Assembly (NCBI RefSeq): GCF_025486315.1
Contig: NZ_JAOOPY010000003.1
Span: 62,001 to 126,000 of the forward strand
Length of the DNA stretch: 64,000 nt
Source: Variovorax sp. N23
Lineage (GTDB): Bacteria; Pseudomonadota; Gammaproteobacteria; Burkholderiales; Burkholderiaceae_C
Direction of reading: 5' to 3'
Made by a program: the position numbers and the translations under genes. Positions 19,345 through 28,826 of the stretch are shown one piece after another. Numbering within the stretch: the stretch's first letter is position 1; each line of letters begins with the position of its first letter. The notes under the pieces are model-generated. The model had not been told where the DNA came from. It was given only the letters and a program-made list of their open reading frames with translations, and made no database searches.

Positions 19345-20361
19345 ATGCCCACCAACCGCCAGCAGCACCTCGACAACCGCCCCGAGGGCGAAGCCGTCGC
19401 CAGCAACTTCAAGCTGGTGACCACCGAGACCCCGCCGCTGCAGGACAACCAGGTCCTCGTGCGCCACCACTACCTGAGCCTCGACCCGTACATGCGCGGC
19501 CGCATGAACGATGCCAAGAGCTACGCGCAGCCGCAGCCGCTGGGCGAAGTGATGCAGGGCGGTACCGTCGGCGAGGTGGTCGAGAGCAAGCACCCGAAAT
19601 ACGCCGTGGGCGACAAGGTGGTCGGATTCGGCGGCTGGCAGGAATACAGCGTGGTCGACGGCAATCAGGTCGGCGCGCTGCGCAAGGTCGACACCACGCA
19701 CGTTCCGCTGTCGCACTACCTGGGCGCCGTCGGCATGCCGGGCGTGACCGCCTGGTACGGCCTGGTGAAGATCATCGCGCCGAAGGCCGGCGACACGGTG
19801 GTGGTCACGGCCGCCAGCGGTGCGGTCGGCAGCGCCTTCGGCGCGCTGGCCAAGGCGCGCGGCTGCCGCGTCGTCGGCATCGCGGGCGGGCCGGACAAGT
19901 GCCGCTACGTGACGGAAGAACTCGGCTTCGACGCCTGCATCGACTACCGCCAGCATCCCGACATCAAGACGATGAGCAAGGCGCTCAAGGAAGCGTGCCC
20001 GGACGGCATCGACGGCTACTTCGAGAATGTCGGCGGCTACATCTTCGACGCGGTGCTGCTGCGCACCAACGCCTTCGCGCGGGTCGCGCTGTGCGGAATG
20101 ATCGCCGGCTACGACGGCGCGCCGATGCCGCTGACCAACCCCGCGCTGATCCTCGTCAACCGCCTCAAGGTCGAAGGCTTCATCGTCAGTGAGCACATGG
20201 ACGTGTGGCCAGAGGCATTGAAGGAGCTCGGTGGCCTGGTCGCCAGCGGCAAGCTGCGCCCGCGCGAGTCGATGGCCCAGGGCATCGAGTCGGCACCCGA
20301 GGCCTTCCTCGGGCTGCTCAAGGGCAAGAACTTCGGCAAGCAACTGGTGAAGCTGGTCTAA
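19345..20361 (+). CDS. NADP-dependent medium-chain oxidoreductase, CurA/leukotriene B4 dehydrogenase-like
   Basis: 338 residues of the zinc-free MDR branch. Marks: HHYLSLDPYMRGRM near residue 45, GGWQEY, the Rossmann loop VTAASGAVGSAFGALAKARGCRVVG and DGYFENVGGYIFD. The family reduces alpha,beta-unsaturated ketones with NADPH (CurA, PTGR1). In this cluster it could remove a conjugated double bond. It is 16 bp from the thioesterase and 23 bp from the next gene. Confidence 0.93.
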   Translation: MPTNRQQHLDNRPEGEAVASNFKLVTTETPPLQDNQVLVRHHYLSLDPYMRGRMNDAKSYAQPQPLGEVMQGGTVGEVVESKHPKYAVGDKVVGFGGWQEYSVVDGNQVGALRKVDTTHVPLSHYLGAVGMPGVTAWYGLVKIIAPKAGDTVVVTAASGAVGSAFGALAKARGCRVVGIAGGPDKCRYVTEELGFDACIDYRQHPDIKTMSKALKEACPDGIDGYFENVGGYIFDAVLLRTNAFARVALCGMIAGYDGAPMPLTNPALILVNRLKVEGFIVSEHMDVWPEALKELGGLVASGKLRPRESMAQGIESAPEAFLGLLKGKNFGKQLVKLV

Positions 20362-20384
20362 GCGACGACGACCGGAGGTCTGCC

Positions 20385-22106
20385 ATGGACGCGACGCACG
20401 AGGTCTTCAACCAGCCTGCGCCGCTCGCGGGCTACAACCTGTTCGAAACGAACCGCGCGCTGCGCGATGCGTTGGCTTTCAACGCGCCGCAGCTCGACCT
20501 GACCTCACTGGATACGCTGGGTGCCGCCATCGGTACCGTCGACATGCAGGCACACGCGCGGCTCGCGAACACGAACGCGCCGGTGCTGCACACGCACGAT
20601 CGCTTCGGGCGGCGCATCGACGAGGTGGAGTTCCATCCGAGCTATCACGCGCTGATGACTGCTGCGGTCGGCGCGGGTCTGCACGGCGCGCCGTGGGCCG
20701 TGAATGTGGCCCCCACGCTGGCCGCTGCGCGTGCTGCGCTGCCCCCCGAGGGGGCGCTCGCGGCTCGGGGCGGCCCGGCGCCACTCGATGCGTCGCCGCA
20801 TGTCCAGCGCGCGGCCGGCTTCATGCTCTTCACCGAGCTCGAGCCGTCCATCCTGTGCCCGATCTCGATGACCTACGCCGCCACGCCGGCGCTGCGTGGC
20901 AATGCGGCGGTTTTCGCCGACTGGGGACCGAAGCTCACCAGCCACGCCTACGACCCGGCGCTGGTGCCCTGGCGCGACAAGCCCGGCGTGACCATGGGCA
21001 TGGGCATGACCGAGAAGCAGGGCGGCTCCGACGTGCGCGCCAACACCACGCAGGCGGTGCGCGACGGCAGCGACGCCTGGGGCGAGCGCTATCGGCTGAC
21101 CGGTCACAAGTGGTTCTTCTCGGCGCCCATGTGCGATGCCTTCCTGGTGCTGGCGCAGGCGCCGGCCGGGCTCAGCTGCTTCTTCCTGCCGCGCGTGTTG
21201 CCCGATGGGGCGCGCAACGCAATCCGCATCCAGCGCCTGAAGGACAAGCTGGGCAACAAGGCCAACGCGAGTTCCGAGGTCGAGTTCCACGCCGCCACCG
21301 CCTGGCTGGTCGGCGAGGAGGGCCGCGGCGTGCCGCAGATCCTCGAGATGGGCACGATGACGCGGCTCGACTGCGCGCTCGGCACCACCGGGCTGATGCG
21401 CCAGGCGCTGGCGCTCGCGCTGAACCACACGGCACAGCGCAACGCCTTCGGCAAGCCGCTGATCGCACAGCCGCTGATGAAGAACGTGCTGGCCGACCTG
21501 GCGCTCGAAAGCGAAGCCGCTACCGCGCTCGCCGTCCGCCTGGCCCGTGCCTTCGACCACCCCGACGACGCGCACGAGCGCCTCATGGCGCGGCTGCTCA
21601 CGCCGGTCGCCAAGTTCTGGATCTGCAAACGCGGCAGCCACTTCGCCCAGGAGGCGATGGAATGCCTGGGTGGCAACGGCTACGTGGAGGAGGGCGGCGA
21701 AGGCGTGATGGCCCGCATCTACCGCGAGATGCCGCTCAACTCGATCTGGGAGGGCGCCGGCAACATCATGGCGCTCGACCTGCTGCGGGCCACGCGCAAG
21801 GGCGACGTGGTCGCCGCGCTCGCCCATGAACTCTCGCCCGCGCGCGGCGCGCATGCCGCGCTCGACCGCCTCGCCGCTGCGCTGCCGTCGCGCATCGAGG
21901 CGATGGCCACCGAGCCCGAGGCGCGCCGGCTCGCGCAGGACGTGGCGCTGGCGGTGCAGGCCGCACTGCTGGCGCAGACCGCGCCGCCCGCCGTGGTCGA
22001 CGCCTTCTGCGCTTCACGCCTCGGTGGCGACTGGGGCCATGCCTTCGGCACGCTCGGCACCGGTGCCGACGTCGATTCGATCATCGCCCGCGCGATGCCA
22101 CGCTGA
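20385..22106 (+). CDS. aidB: AidB-like acyl-CoA dehydrogenase with a repeat-encoded insertion
   Basis: 573 residues. The N-terminus (HEVFNQPAPLAGYNLF) and the motifs MGMTEKQGGSDVRANT, GHKWFFSAPMCDAFLVLAQ, RLKDKLGNKANASSEVEF and MPLNSIWEGAGNIMALDLLR are those of AidB, an FAD protein induced in the E. coli adaptive response, here within a catabolic cluster. Residues 109-132 are encoded by the 72-bp repeat at 20709-20780 and are absent from E. coli AidB as I recall it, where a short stretch joins the Trp before and the R-A-A-x-F-M-L after. The ATG at 20385 follows CCGGAGG. Confidence 0.9.
   Translation: MDATHEVFNQPAPLAGYNLFETNRALRDALAFNAPQLDLTSLDTLGAAIGTVDMQAHARLANTNAPVLHTHDRFGRRIDEVEFHPSYHALMTAAVGAGLHGAPWAVNVAPTLAAARAALPPEGALAARGGPAPLDASPHVQRAAGFMLFTELEPSILCPISMTYAATPALRGNAAVFADWGPKLTSHAYDPALVPWRDKPGVTMGMGMTEKQGGSDVRANTTQAVRDGSDAWGERYRLTGHKWFFSAPMCDAFLVLAQAPAGLSCFFLPRVLPDGARNAIRIQRLKDKLGNKANASSEVEFHAATAWLVGEEGRGVPQILEMGTMTRLDCALGTTGLMRQALALALNHTAQRNAFGKPLIAQPLMKNVLADLALESEAATALAVRLARAFDHPDDAHERLMARLLTPVAKFWICKRGSHFAQEAMECLGGNGYVEEGGEGVMARIYREMPLNSIWEGAGNIMALDLLRATRKGDVVAALAHELSPARGAHAALDRLAAALPSRIEAMATEPEARRLAQDVALAVQAALLAQTAPPAVVDAFCASRLGGDWGHAFGTLGTGADVDSIIARAMPR
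20709..20780 (+). repeat. 72-bp GC-rich interspersed repeat inside the aidB-like gene
   Basis: The same three blocks as at 10408-10479 are present: GCCCCCACGCT (20709-20719), GCTGCCCCCCGAGGGGGCGC (20738-20757) and GGGGCGGCCCGGCG (20767-20780). The copy is exactly 72 bp, that is 24 codons, and starts at the first base of codon 109, so the reading frame stays open through it. It encodes an Ala/Pro/Gly/Arg-rich stretch beginning APTLAAARAALPPEG. Confidence 0.82.
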
Positions 22107-22134
22107 ACCTCACGCCATCCCCGGAGAGCCCACG

Positions 22135-23079
22135 ATGTCCGACCTGATCCTGCACCACTACGCCGCCTCGCCCTTCTCGGAAAAGATCCGGCTGGTGCTG
22201 GGCTACAAGAAGCTCGCCTGGCGCTCGGTCATCGTGCCGCAGATCATGCCCAAGCCCGACGTGCAGGCGCTCACCGGCGGCTACCGCAAGACGCCCTTCC
22301 TGCAGGTCGGCGCCGACATCTACTGCGACAGCGCGCTCATCTGCGACGTGCTCGAGCACCTGCAGCCCGAGCCTTACCTCTACCCCGAGCCGAGCAAGGG
22401 CCTGGCCCGCACCCTGGCGCAGTGGGCCGACAGCACCCTGTTCTCGGTGGCGATGGCGTACAGCTTCAGCCCCCAGGGCGCCGCCGACCTGTTCGCCAAG
22501 GCGCCGCCCGAAGCGGCCAAGGCCTTCTCGGAAGACCGCCGCGCCATGAGCGCGAACATGGTCCGCCCGCGCCCGGCCGATGCCGCATGCGCCTACAAGT
22601 CCTACCTGCGGCGGCTGTCGGACATGCTCGACGACACCCCCTACCTGATGGGTGACGTGCCGACCATCGCCGACTTCGCCTGCTACCACCCGCTGTGGTT
22701 CACGCGCAAGCGCACGCCGTCGATGAGCGGTGTGCTGCAACTGACGCCCGCGGTGCTCGACTGGATGGACCGCATGGCGGCCATCGGCCACGGCACCATG
22801 GAAGCCACCGACGCCGCCACGGCCATCGCGCACGCCGCCGCATCGGTGCCGCACACGCTGCTGACCGACAGCACCTTCCAGGACGAGCATGGCATTGCGC
22901 TGGGCAGCCGCGTCACCATCGGCGCCGAGAGCTTCGGCCCCGAGACGACCGAAGGCGAACTGGTGGCCGCCACCCGCACCCACTACACGCTGCGCCGCAA
23001 CGACGCACGTGCCGGCACGTTGCATGTGCATTTCCCGCGCATCGGCTACATCCTCAAAACAGCAGAGACAACGACATGA
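22135..23079 (+). CDS. Glutathione S-transferase family protein
   Basis: 314 residues. The thioredoxin-like N-terminal domain reads LILHHYAASPFSEKIRLVLGYK with the SPFSEK active-site turn, followed by GGYRKTPFLQVGADIYCDSALICDVLE. A helical C-terminal domain has DVPTIADFACYHPLWF. About 100 extra residues follow (about 215-314) with a small beta-rich part ending HFPRIGYILK, which is longer than ordinary GSTs. It may conjugate an electrophilic intermediate. ATGA overlap with the next gene. Confidence 0.88.
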   Translation: MSDLILHHYAASPFSEKIRLVLGYKKLAWRSVIVPQIMPKPDVQALTGGYRKTPFLQVGADIYCDSALICDVLEHLQPEPYLYPEPSKGLARTLAQWADSTLFSVAMAYSFSPQGAADLFAKAPPEAAKAFSEDRRAMSANMVRPRPADAACAYKSYLRRLSDMLDDTPYLMGDVPTIADFACYHPLWFTRKRTPSMSGVLQLTPAVLDWMDRMAAIGHGTMEATDAATAIAHAAASVPHTLLTDSTFQDEHGIALGSRVTIGAESFGPETTEGELVAATRTHYTLRRNDARAGTLHVHFPRIGYILKTAETTT

Positions 23080-23978
23080 TTCAGGATTTCCAAGGCAAGA
23101 CGGCGGTACTCACCGGGGCCGGCTCCGGCTTCGGCCTCGAATGCGCGCGCATCGGCGCCGCGCGCGGCATGAACCTGGTGCTGGTCGACGTGCAGCAGGA
23201 CGCGCTCGACCGCGCCCAGGCCGAGATGGAGGCCGCCGGCGTGCAGGTGCTGGCGCGTCGGGTCGACGTGTCGAAGGCCGACCAGATGGAGGCGCTGGCC
23301 GAAGCGGTGCAGCAGCGCTTCGGCGCCCCGCACTTCGTTTTCAACAACGCAGGCGTCGGCGCCGGGGGCCTGGTGTGGGAGAACACCGTGGCCGACTGGG
23401 AATGGGTGCTCGGCGTCAACGTGTGGGGCGTGGTGCACGGCGTGCGCCTGTTCACGCCCATGATGCTGGCCGCGGCCGCGCAGGACCCGGCCTACCGCGG
23501 CCACATCGTCAACACCGCCAGCATGGCCGGCCTGCTCACGCCGCCGAACATGGGCGTCTACAACGTGAGCAAGCACGCCGTCGTGAGCCTGACCGAGACG
23601 CTGTACCAGGACCTGGCACTCGTCACCGACCAGATCGGCGCCAGCCTGCTGTGTCCCTACTTCGTGGCGACCGGCATCCACAGCAGCGAACGCAATCGCC
23701 CCGGCACGCTGCCGGCGGGCGAACTCACCAAGAGCCAGCTGATCGGCCAGGCCATGACGGCCAAGGCGGTGAACAGCGGCAAGGTCAGTGCAGCGGACGT
23801 GGCGGCCAAGGTGTTCGATGCCATCGCCGCCAACCAGTTCTACATCTTCAGCCACCCCAAGGCGCTGGGCAACGTGAAGAGCCGGATGGACAGCATCGTG
23901 TCGATGACCAATCCCACCGATCCTTTTCTGGAGCGGCCCGACATCGGCCAGCAGCTGCGCGCACAACTGCGGTCCTGA
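23076..23978 (+). CDS. Short-chain dehydrogenase/reductase
   Basis: 300 residues. TGAGSGFG cofactor motif, FNNAGVGAGG, Ser in TASMAGLL and the YNVSK catalytic pair are present. The C-terminal 50 residues (IAANQFYIFSHPKALGNVKSRM) are typical of SDRs that accompany GSTs and acyl-CoA dehydrogenases in proteobacteria. Last gene of the cluster; its start overlaps the GST stop. Confidence 0.92.
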   Translation: MIQDFQGKTAVLTGAGSGFGLECARIGAARGMNLVLVDVQQDALDRAQAEMEAAGVQVLARRVDVSKADQMEALAEAVQQRFGAPHFVFNNAGVGAGGLVWENTVADWEWVLGVNVWGVVHGVRLFTPMMLAAAAQDPAYRGHIVNTASMAGLLTPPNMGVYNVSKHAVVSLTETLYQDLALVTDQIGASLLCPYFVATGIHSSERNRPGTLPAGELTKSQLIGQAMTAKAVNSGKVSAADVAAKVFDAIAANQFYIFSHPKALGNVKSRMDSIVSMTNPTDPFLERPDIGQQLRAQLRS

Positions 23979-24020
23979 ACTACAGGCCGGGCGGCGCCGG
24001 CGTGATAACTTGACGGCACC

Positions 24021-24905
24021 ATGCCGCTTTTTCACGCCACCTTCCGCCGTCTTCCTCTTCTTCTGCTCACGCCGCTCATGGCATGGGCGCTGGCCGCACC
24101 TGCTGCTGCACAGGACGGTAACGCCCTGCAGGCGAAGTACACGGCGCTCGCATCCAGGCTGGCCGACAACCCGTTCCAGCGCCCGCTGGTGCTCGATTCC
24201 ACCGAGAAGCCCGACCGCTTGAGCGGCGACATCTACGCGGTGGTCGACCATCCCTTCGCCGACATCGGCGCGCTCGCCAGGCCGGCGAACTGGTGCGAGG
24301 TGCTCATGCTGCACCTCAACACCAAACACTGCGTGGTCAAGGGCGAGGGCGACGGCGCGCTGCTGGATGTGGCGGTCGGGCGCAAGTTCGATCAACCGCT
24401 GGACCAGGCGCAGCGCGTGCAGTTCGCATGGAAGCCGATAGCCAGCAGCGCCGACTATCTGGCCGTGCAGCTGTCCGCCGCCGAAGGGCCGCTGTCGACG
24501 CGTGACTACCGCATCGTCTTCGAGGCCGCGCCGATCGCGTCGGGCAAGAGCTTCGTGCATCTGTCCTATTCCTACGCCTACGGCACCGCCGCGCGGCTCG
24601 CCATGAAGGCCTACCTCGGCACGCTCGGCAACGGCAAGGTCGGCTTCACCGTGACCGGCCGCGACGCGCAGGGCGCCCCCGAGCAGATCGGCGGCGTGCG
24701 CGGCGTGGTCGAGCGCAACACCATGCGCTACCACCTCGCCATCGATGCCTTCCTCGATGCGCCGAAGCCGGAGCAACTCGACCGCCGGCTGGCGGCATGG
24801 TTCGACGCCACCGAGCGGTACGCGCGGCAGTTGCATGAAGTCGAGCGTGCCGATTACCTCGCGATGAAACGGAGCGAATACAAGCGCATCAAGAGCGGCG
24901 GCTAG
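24021..24905 (+). CDS. Exported protein of unknown function
   Basis: 294 residues. A signal peptide with the core LPLLLLTPLMAWALAA is cut near AAA|QDG (about residue 30). The mature protein has two Cys (WCEVLMLHLNTKHCVV) that could form a disulfide, a segment with FVHLSYSYAYGTAARLAMKAYL and a charged C-terminus. The pattern looks like a periplasmic or outer-membrane associated beta-rich protein, but I do not recognise a named domain. It follows the cluster after 42 bp and might be cotranscribed. Confidence 0.75.
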   Translation: MPLFHATFRRLPLLLLTPLMAWALAAPAAAQDGNALQAKYTALASRLADNPFQRPLVLDSTEKPDRLSGDIYAVVDHPFADIGALARPANWCEVLMLHLNTKHCVVKGEGDGALLDVAVGRKFDQPLDQAQRVQFAWKPIASSADYLAVQLSAAEGPLSTRDYRIVFEAAPIASGKSFVHLSYSYAYGTAARLAMKAYLGTLGNGKVGFTVTGRDAQGAPEQIGGVRGVVERNTMRYHLAIDAFLDAPKPEQLDRRLAAWFDATERYARQLHEVERADYLAMKRSEYKRIKSGG

Positions 24906-24950
24906 AGGGGGAACTCGCCCCGTCGGGCTTGCCCCGGTAGAATCCGCCCT

Positions 24951-25130
24951 CTGCAGGAGAGTGCCGGGCTCCGTCCCGGCCACCGAAGGCGCAAACTCCC
25001 ATGAACGCTCAGGTCCCGTACTGCACACCATCATCGCCGTCTGGAGAGCCGTCACGACCGTGACGCACCGAAGGAGCAAGGCCCGGCCGAAAGCCGCGGT
25101 TGAATCTCTCAGGTACCAAGGACAGGGGGA
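24951..25130 (+). ncRNA. Tandem glycine riboswitch
   Basis: Two aptamers stand in series. Aptamer 1 (about 24955-25020) has GGAGAG, CACCGAAGGCGCAA (24981-24994) and a GCTCAGG closing segment. Aptamer 2 (about 25042-25129) has GGAGAGCC, CACCGAAGGAGCAAG (25066-25080) and CTCTCAGGTACCAAGGACAG with a G-run. The CACCGAAGG core and the CTCAGG-AAGGACAGGGGG end are the glycine riboswitch consensus. It lies in the leader of the FAD dehydrogenase gene, so glycine probably raises its expression. Confidence 0.93.
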
Positions 25131-25132
25131 GC

Positions 25133-25163
25133 GGCACCACGCATGACACGCGTCATGCGTGCC
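25133..25163 (+). promoter_or_regulatory. Hairpin of the riboswitch expression platform
   Basis: GCATGAC (25141-25147) and GTCATGC (25152-25158) pair around an ACGC loop, and GGCAC (25133-25137) pairs with GTGCC (25159-25163) around a CAC bulge. It follows aptamer 2 by three bases and ends 10 bases before the GGAG ribosome site (25174-25177). There is no T-run, so control by access to the ribosome site is more likely than by termination. Confidence 0.6.
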
Positions 25164-25183
25164 ATCGTCCTCTGGAGCTCCCC

Positions 25184-26482
25184 ATGAAAGTGGTTGTCCT
25201 CGGCGCCGGCCTGCTCGGCGTCACCTCTGCGTATTTCCTTCGTCAACTGGGTCACGACGTGACCGTGATCGACCGGCAGGCCTCGCCAGCCGCCGAGACG
25301 AGCTTCGCCAACGGCGGGCAGATCTCGGTCAGCCACGCCGAACCGTGGGCCAATCCGAGCGCACCGCTGAAGGTGCTCAAGTGGCTGGGCAAGGAAGATG
25401 CGCCACTGCTCTTCCGCATGCGCGCCGACATGCGCCAGTGGCTCTGGGGCCTGCAGTTCCTGCGCGAATGCACGCCCGCCCGCACGCAGCACAACATCGA
25501 GCAGATCGTGCGGCTGGGCACCTACAGCCGCGACACGCTGCAGGCGCTGCGGCGCGACATCGGCATCGAGTACGACGAGCGCACGCAGGGCATCCTGCAC
25601 TTCTACACGAGCCAGAAGGAATTCGACGGTGCCGAAGGGCCGGCCGCGCAGATGCGTGAACTGGGCTGCGACCGGCGCGTGATCTCGGCGGACGAGGCGG
25701 TGCGCATCGAGCCCGCCTTGCGGCACATCCGCCCGCAGCTCGCCGGCGCCACCTACACCGCCGAGGACGAGTCGGGCGACGCGAACCGCTTCGCGCGCGA
25801 ACTGGTCGCGCGCTGCCGCACCGACGGCGTGGAATTCCTGATGAGCCACACCGTGACCGCGCTGCGGGAGGCCGGTGGGCAGATCGACCACGTCGAGGCC
25901 ACCGATGCCGACGGCCGCTTCCAGCGTGTGCGCGGCGATGCCTACGTGCTGGCGATGGGCAGCCTGAGCCCGCTCTACGCCGCGCCGCTGGGCATCCACC
26001 TGCCGATCTACCCCGCGAAGGGCTACTCGGTGACGCTGCCCGTGAAGGACGCGTCGATGGCGCACCAGGTGTCGCTCACGGATGACGAATACAAGCTCGT
26101 TTTCTCGCGGCTGGGCGACCGGCTGCGCATCGCCGGCACGGCGGAGCTCAACGGCTACGACCGCGACCTCAACCGCGTGCGCTGCGAGGCGATCGTGCGC
26201 CGCACCGAAGAACTCTTCCCCGGTGCCGGCGACCTCGAGCAGGCGCAGTTCTGGACGGGGCTTCGCCCTGCGACGCCATCGAACGTGCCGATCATCGGCC
26301 GCTCGAAACTGCCGAACCTGTTCCTGAACACGGGCCACGGCACGCTGGGGTGGACGCATTCCTGCGGCTCCGGCAAGAGCATCGCGCAGATCGTGAGCGG
26401 GCTCGCGCCGGAGGTGGATTTTGCGTTCACCGGTCTACCGGAACGGACCGGCCGGCGTGCCGTGAAGAGCGCCGTCGCGTAG
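25184..26482 (+). CDS. dadA: D-amino acid dehydrogenase (DadA type), candidate glycine-linked oxidase
   Basis: 432 residues. FAD-binding VVVLGAGLLGVTSAYFLRQ opens the protein, followed by SFANGGQISVSHAEPWANP, a DadA signature, and the end GHGTLGWTHSCGSGKSIAQIVSG. DadA oxidises D-amino acids to 2-oxo acids and ammonium at the membrane, passing electrons to quinone. The glycine riboswitch upstream suggests that glycine or a compound made with it is a physiological substrate or signal. I chose the ATG at 25184, 6 bases after GGAG; an upstream in-frame ATG at 25100 lies inside the second aptamer. Confidence 0.94.
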   Translation: MKVVVLGAGLLGVTSAYFLRQLGHDVTVIDRQASPAAETSFANGGQISVSHAEPWANPSAPLKVLKWLGKEDAPLLFRMRADMRQWLWGLQFLRECTPARTQHNIEQIVRLGTYSRDTLQALRRDIGIEYDERTQGILHFYTSQKEFDGAEGPAAQMRELGCDRRVISADEAVRIEPALRHIRPQLAGATYTAEDESGDANRFARELVARCRTDGVEFLMSHTVTALREAGGQIDHVEATDADGRFQRVRGDAYVLAMGSLSPLYAAPLGIHLPIYPAKGYSVTLPVKDASMAHQVSLTDDEYKLVFSRLGDRLRIAGTAELNGYDRDLNRVRCEAIVRRTEELFPGAGDLEQAQFWTGLRPATPSNVPIIGRSKLPNLFLNTGHGTLGWTHSCGSGKSIAQIVSGLAPEVDFAFTGLPERTGRRAVKSAVA

Positions 26483-26500
26483 GCTGGGCCAGCGGCTGCC

Positions 26501-27532
<1,032 letters not shown>

Positions 27533-27563
27533 GGTGTTGTTTCTCGTGTTGGAATGAGGAGGG

Positions 27564-28748
27564 TCAGGCCTTGGCCGGCATGCCGTCCGGCGTGGCCGGT
27601 TCGCGGCCATCCAGCGAGCGGCTCCACAGCGCGATGCCCAGGCCGACGAGCGTGATCGCCGCCGCCACCCAGCCGAGCGATGCCAGCCCGGGTCCGCGCT
27701 CGATCGTCACGCCGCCGACCCACGCGCCGATGGCGTTGCCGAGGTTGAAGGCCGCGATGTTCAGGCTCGACGCCAGGTTCTGGCCGGCGCCCGAGGCCTT
27801 CTCGAGCACACGCATCTGCAGCGGCGCCACGGTGGCGAAGGACGCCACGCCGAGCACCGCGAAGAAGACGATGGCCGGCACCGCCGAGCCGATGGCGAAC
27901 TGCATGGTCGCGAGCACCAGCGCAAGCACGCTCAGCGTCCACAGCACCGCACGCATCACGCCGCGGTCGGCCAGCCGGCCGCCCAGCAGGTTGCCGATGG
28001 CCATGCCGCCCCCGAAGAGCAGCAGCACCGCCGACACCGCACCGTCGGAGAACCCGGTCAGGCGGTTGAGCAGCGGCTGCACGTAGGTGAACACGGCGAA
28101 CACGCCGGCGTAGCCGACCACCGTCATCGCCAGGCCGAGCAGCACCTGCGGCCGGGCCAGCACGGCGAGTTCGTCGCGCAGCGGCGGCAGGACGCCTTCG
28201 CGCCGGCTGCGCGGCACGAAGACGGCGAGCACCGCGAAGGCCAGCACACCGATCGCCGTGACGGCCCAGAACGACGCGCGCCAGCCATGGTGCAGCCCGA
28301 GCCACGCACCGGCCGGCACGCCGAGGATGGTGGCGGCCGTGAGGCCGGTGAACATGATCGCGATGGCCGAGGCGCGACGCTCCGGCGCGACCAGGCCGGT
28401 CGCCACGACCGCGCCCACGCCGAAGAAGGTGCCATGCGCCAGCGCCGTGACGACGCGCGCCGCCATCAGCCAGCCGTAGCTCGGGGCCAGCGCGCAGGCG
28501 AGGTTGCCGAGCGTGAAGATCGCCATCAGCGCGAGCAGCACCGTCTTGCGCGGCAGCCGGCGCGAGGCGAGCGTGAGCACCGGCGCGCCGATGGCGACGC
28601 CGACCGCATAGCCGGAGATCAGCAGCCCGACGGCGGCGATGGAGACATGGAGGTCGTCCGCGACCTGCTGGAGCAGGCCCATGAGGACGAATTCGGTGGT
28701 GCCGATGCCGAAGGCGCCGACAGTGAGGGCAAGGAGTGCGATGGGCAT
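27564..28748 (-). CDS. MFS exporter, AraJ/YdhP-like (DHA1)
   Basis: 394 residues with 12 membrane helices. The N-terminus LALTVGAFGIGTTEFVLMGLLQQVADDL and the motif A-like loop LASRRLPRK are marks of the DHA1 arabinose-efflux/chloramphenicol-resistance group. It would export small organic compounds with protons. It is transcribed divergently from a LysR regulator 78 bp away and heads a two-gene unit with the aldo/keto reductase. Confidence 0.93.
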   Translation of the reverse strand: MPIALLALTVGAFGIGTTEFVLMGLLQQVADDLHVSIAAVGLLISGYAVGVAIGAPVLTLASRRLPRKTVLLALMAIFTLGNLACALAPSYGWLMAARVVTALAHGTFFGVGAVVATGLVAPERRASAIAIMFTGLTAATILGVPAGAWLGLHHGWRASFWAVTAIGVLAFAVLAVFVPRSRREGVLPPLRDELAVLARPQVLLGLAMTVVGYAGVFAVFTYVQPLLNRLTGFSDGAVSAVLLLFGGGMAIGNLLGGRLADRGVMRAVLWTLSVLALVLATMQFAIGSAVPAIVFFAVLGVASFATVAPLQMRVLEKASGAGQNLASSLNIAAFNLGNAIGAWVGGVTIERGPGLASLGWVAAAITLVGLGIALWSRSLDGREPATPDGMPAKA

Positions 28749-28808
28749 GATGCGTCGAATGTGCCGTCGTCCATGCCCTGTGACTAGAATGCCCGCCGGA
28801 CCGACTGC

Positions 28809-28825
28809 TGTGAGTTGAAATCACA
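28809..28825. promoter_or_regulatory. TGTGA-N7-TCACA dyad in the LysR/MFS intergenic region
   Basis: Arms TGTGA (28809-28813) and TCACA (28821-28825) lie directly before the ATG of the LysR gene, within the 78-bp divergent region. The position fits an autoregulatory site of the LysR protein. The spacer is one base longer than a CRP site. The dyad is short, so chance cannot be ruled out. Confidence 0.35.
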
Positions 28826-28826
28826 T

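Noticed and set aside
24905-24950. Possible terminator after the exported protein at 24021
   Set aside because: Short GGGG/CCCC runs can pair, but there is no stable stem with a T-run before the riboswitch.
25100-25183. Earlier ATG for the DadA-type protein
   Set aside because: It falls inside the second glycine aptamer; homology and the ribosome site support the ATG at 25184.
28815-28826. TTG start for the LysR gene
   Set aside because: It adds four residues without support and lies in the dyad next to the ATG at 28827.
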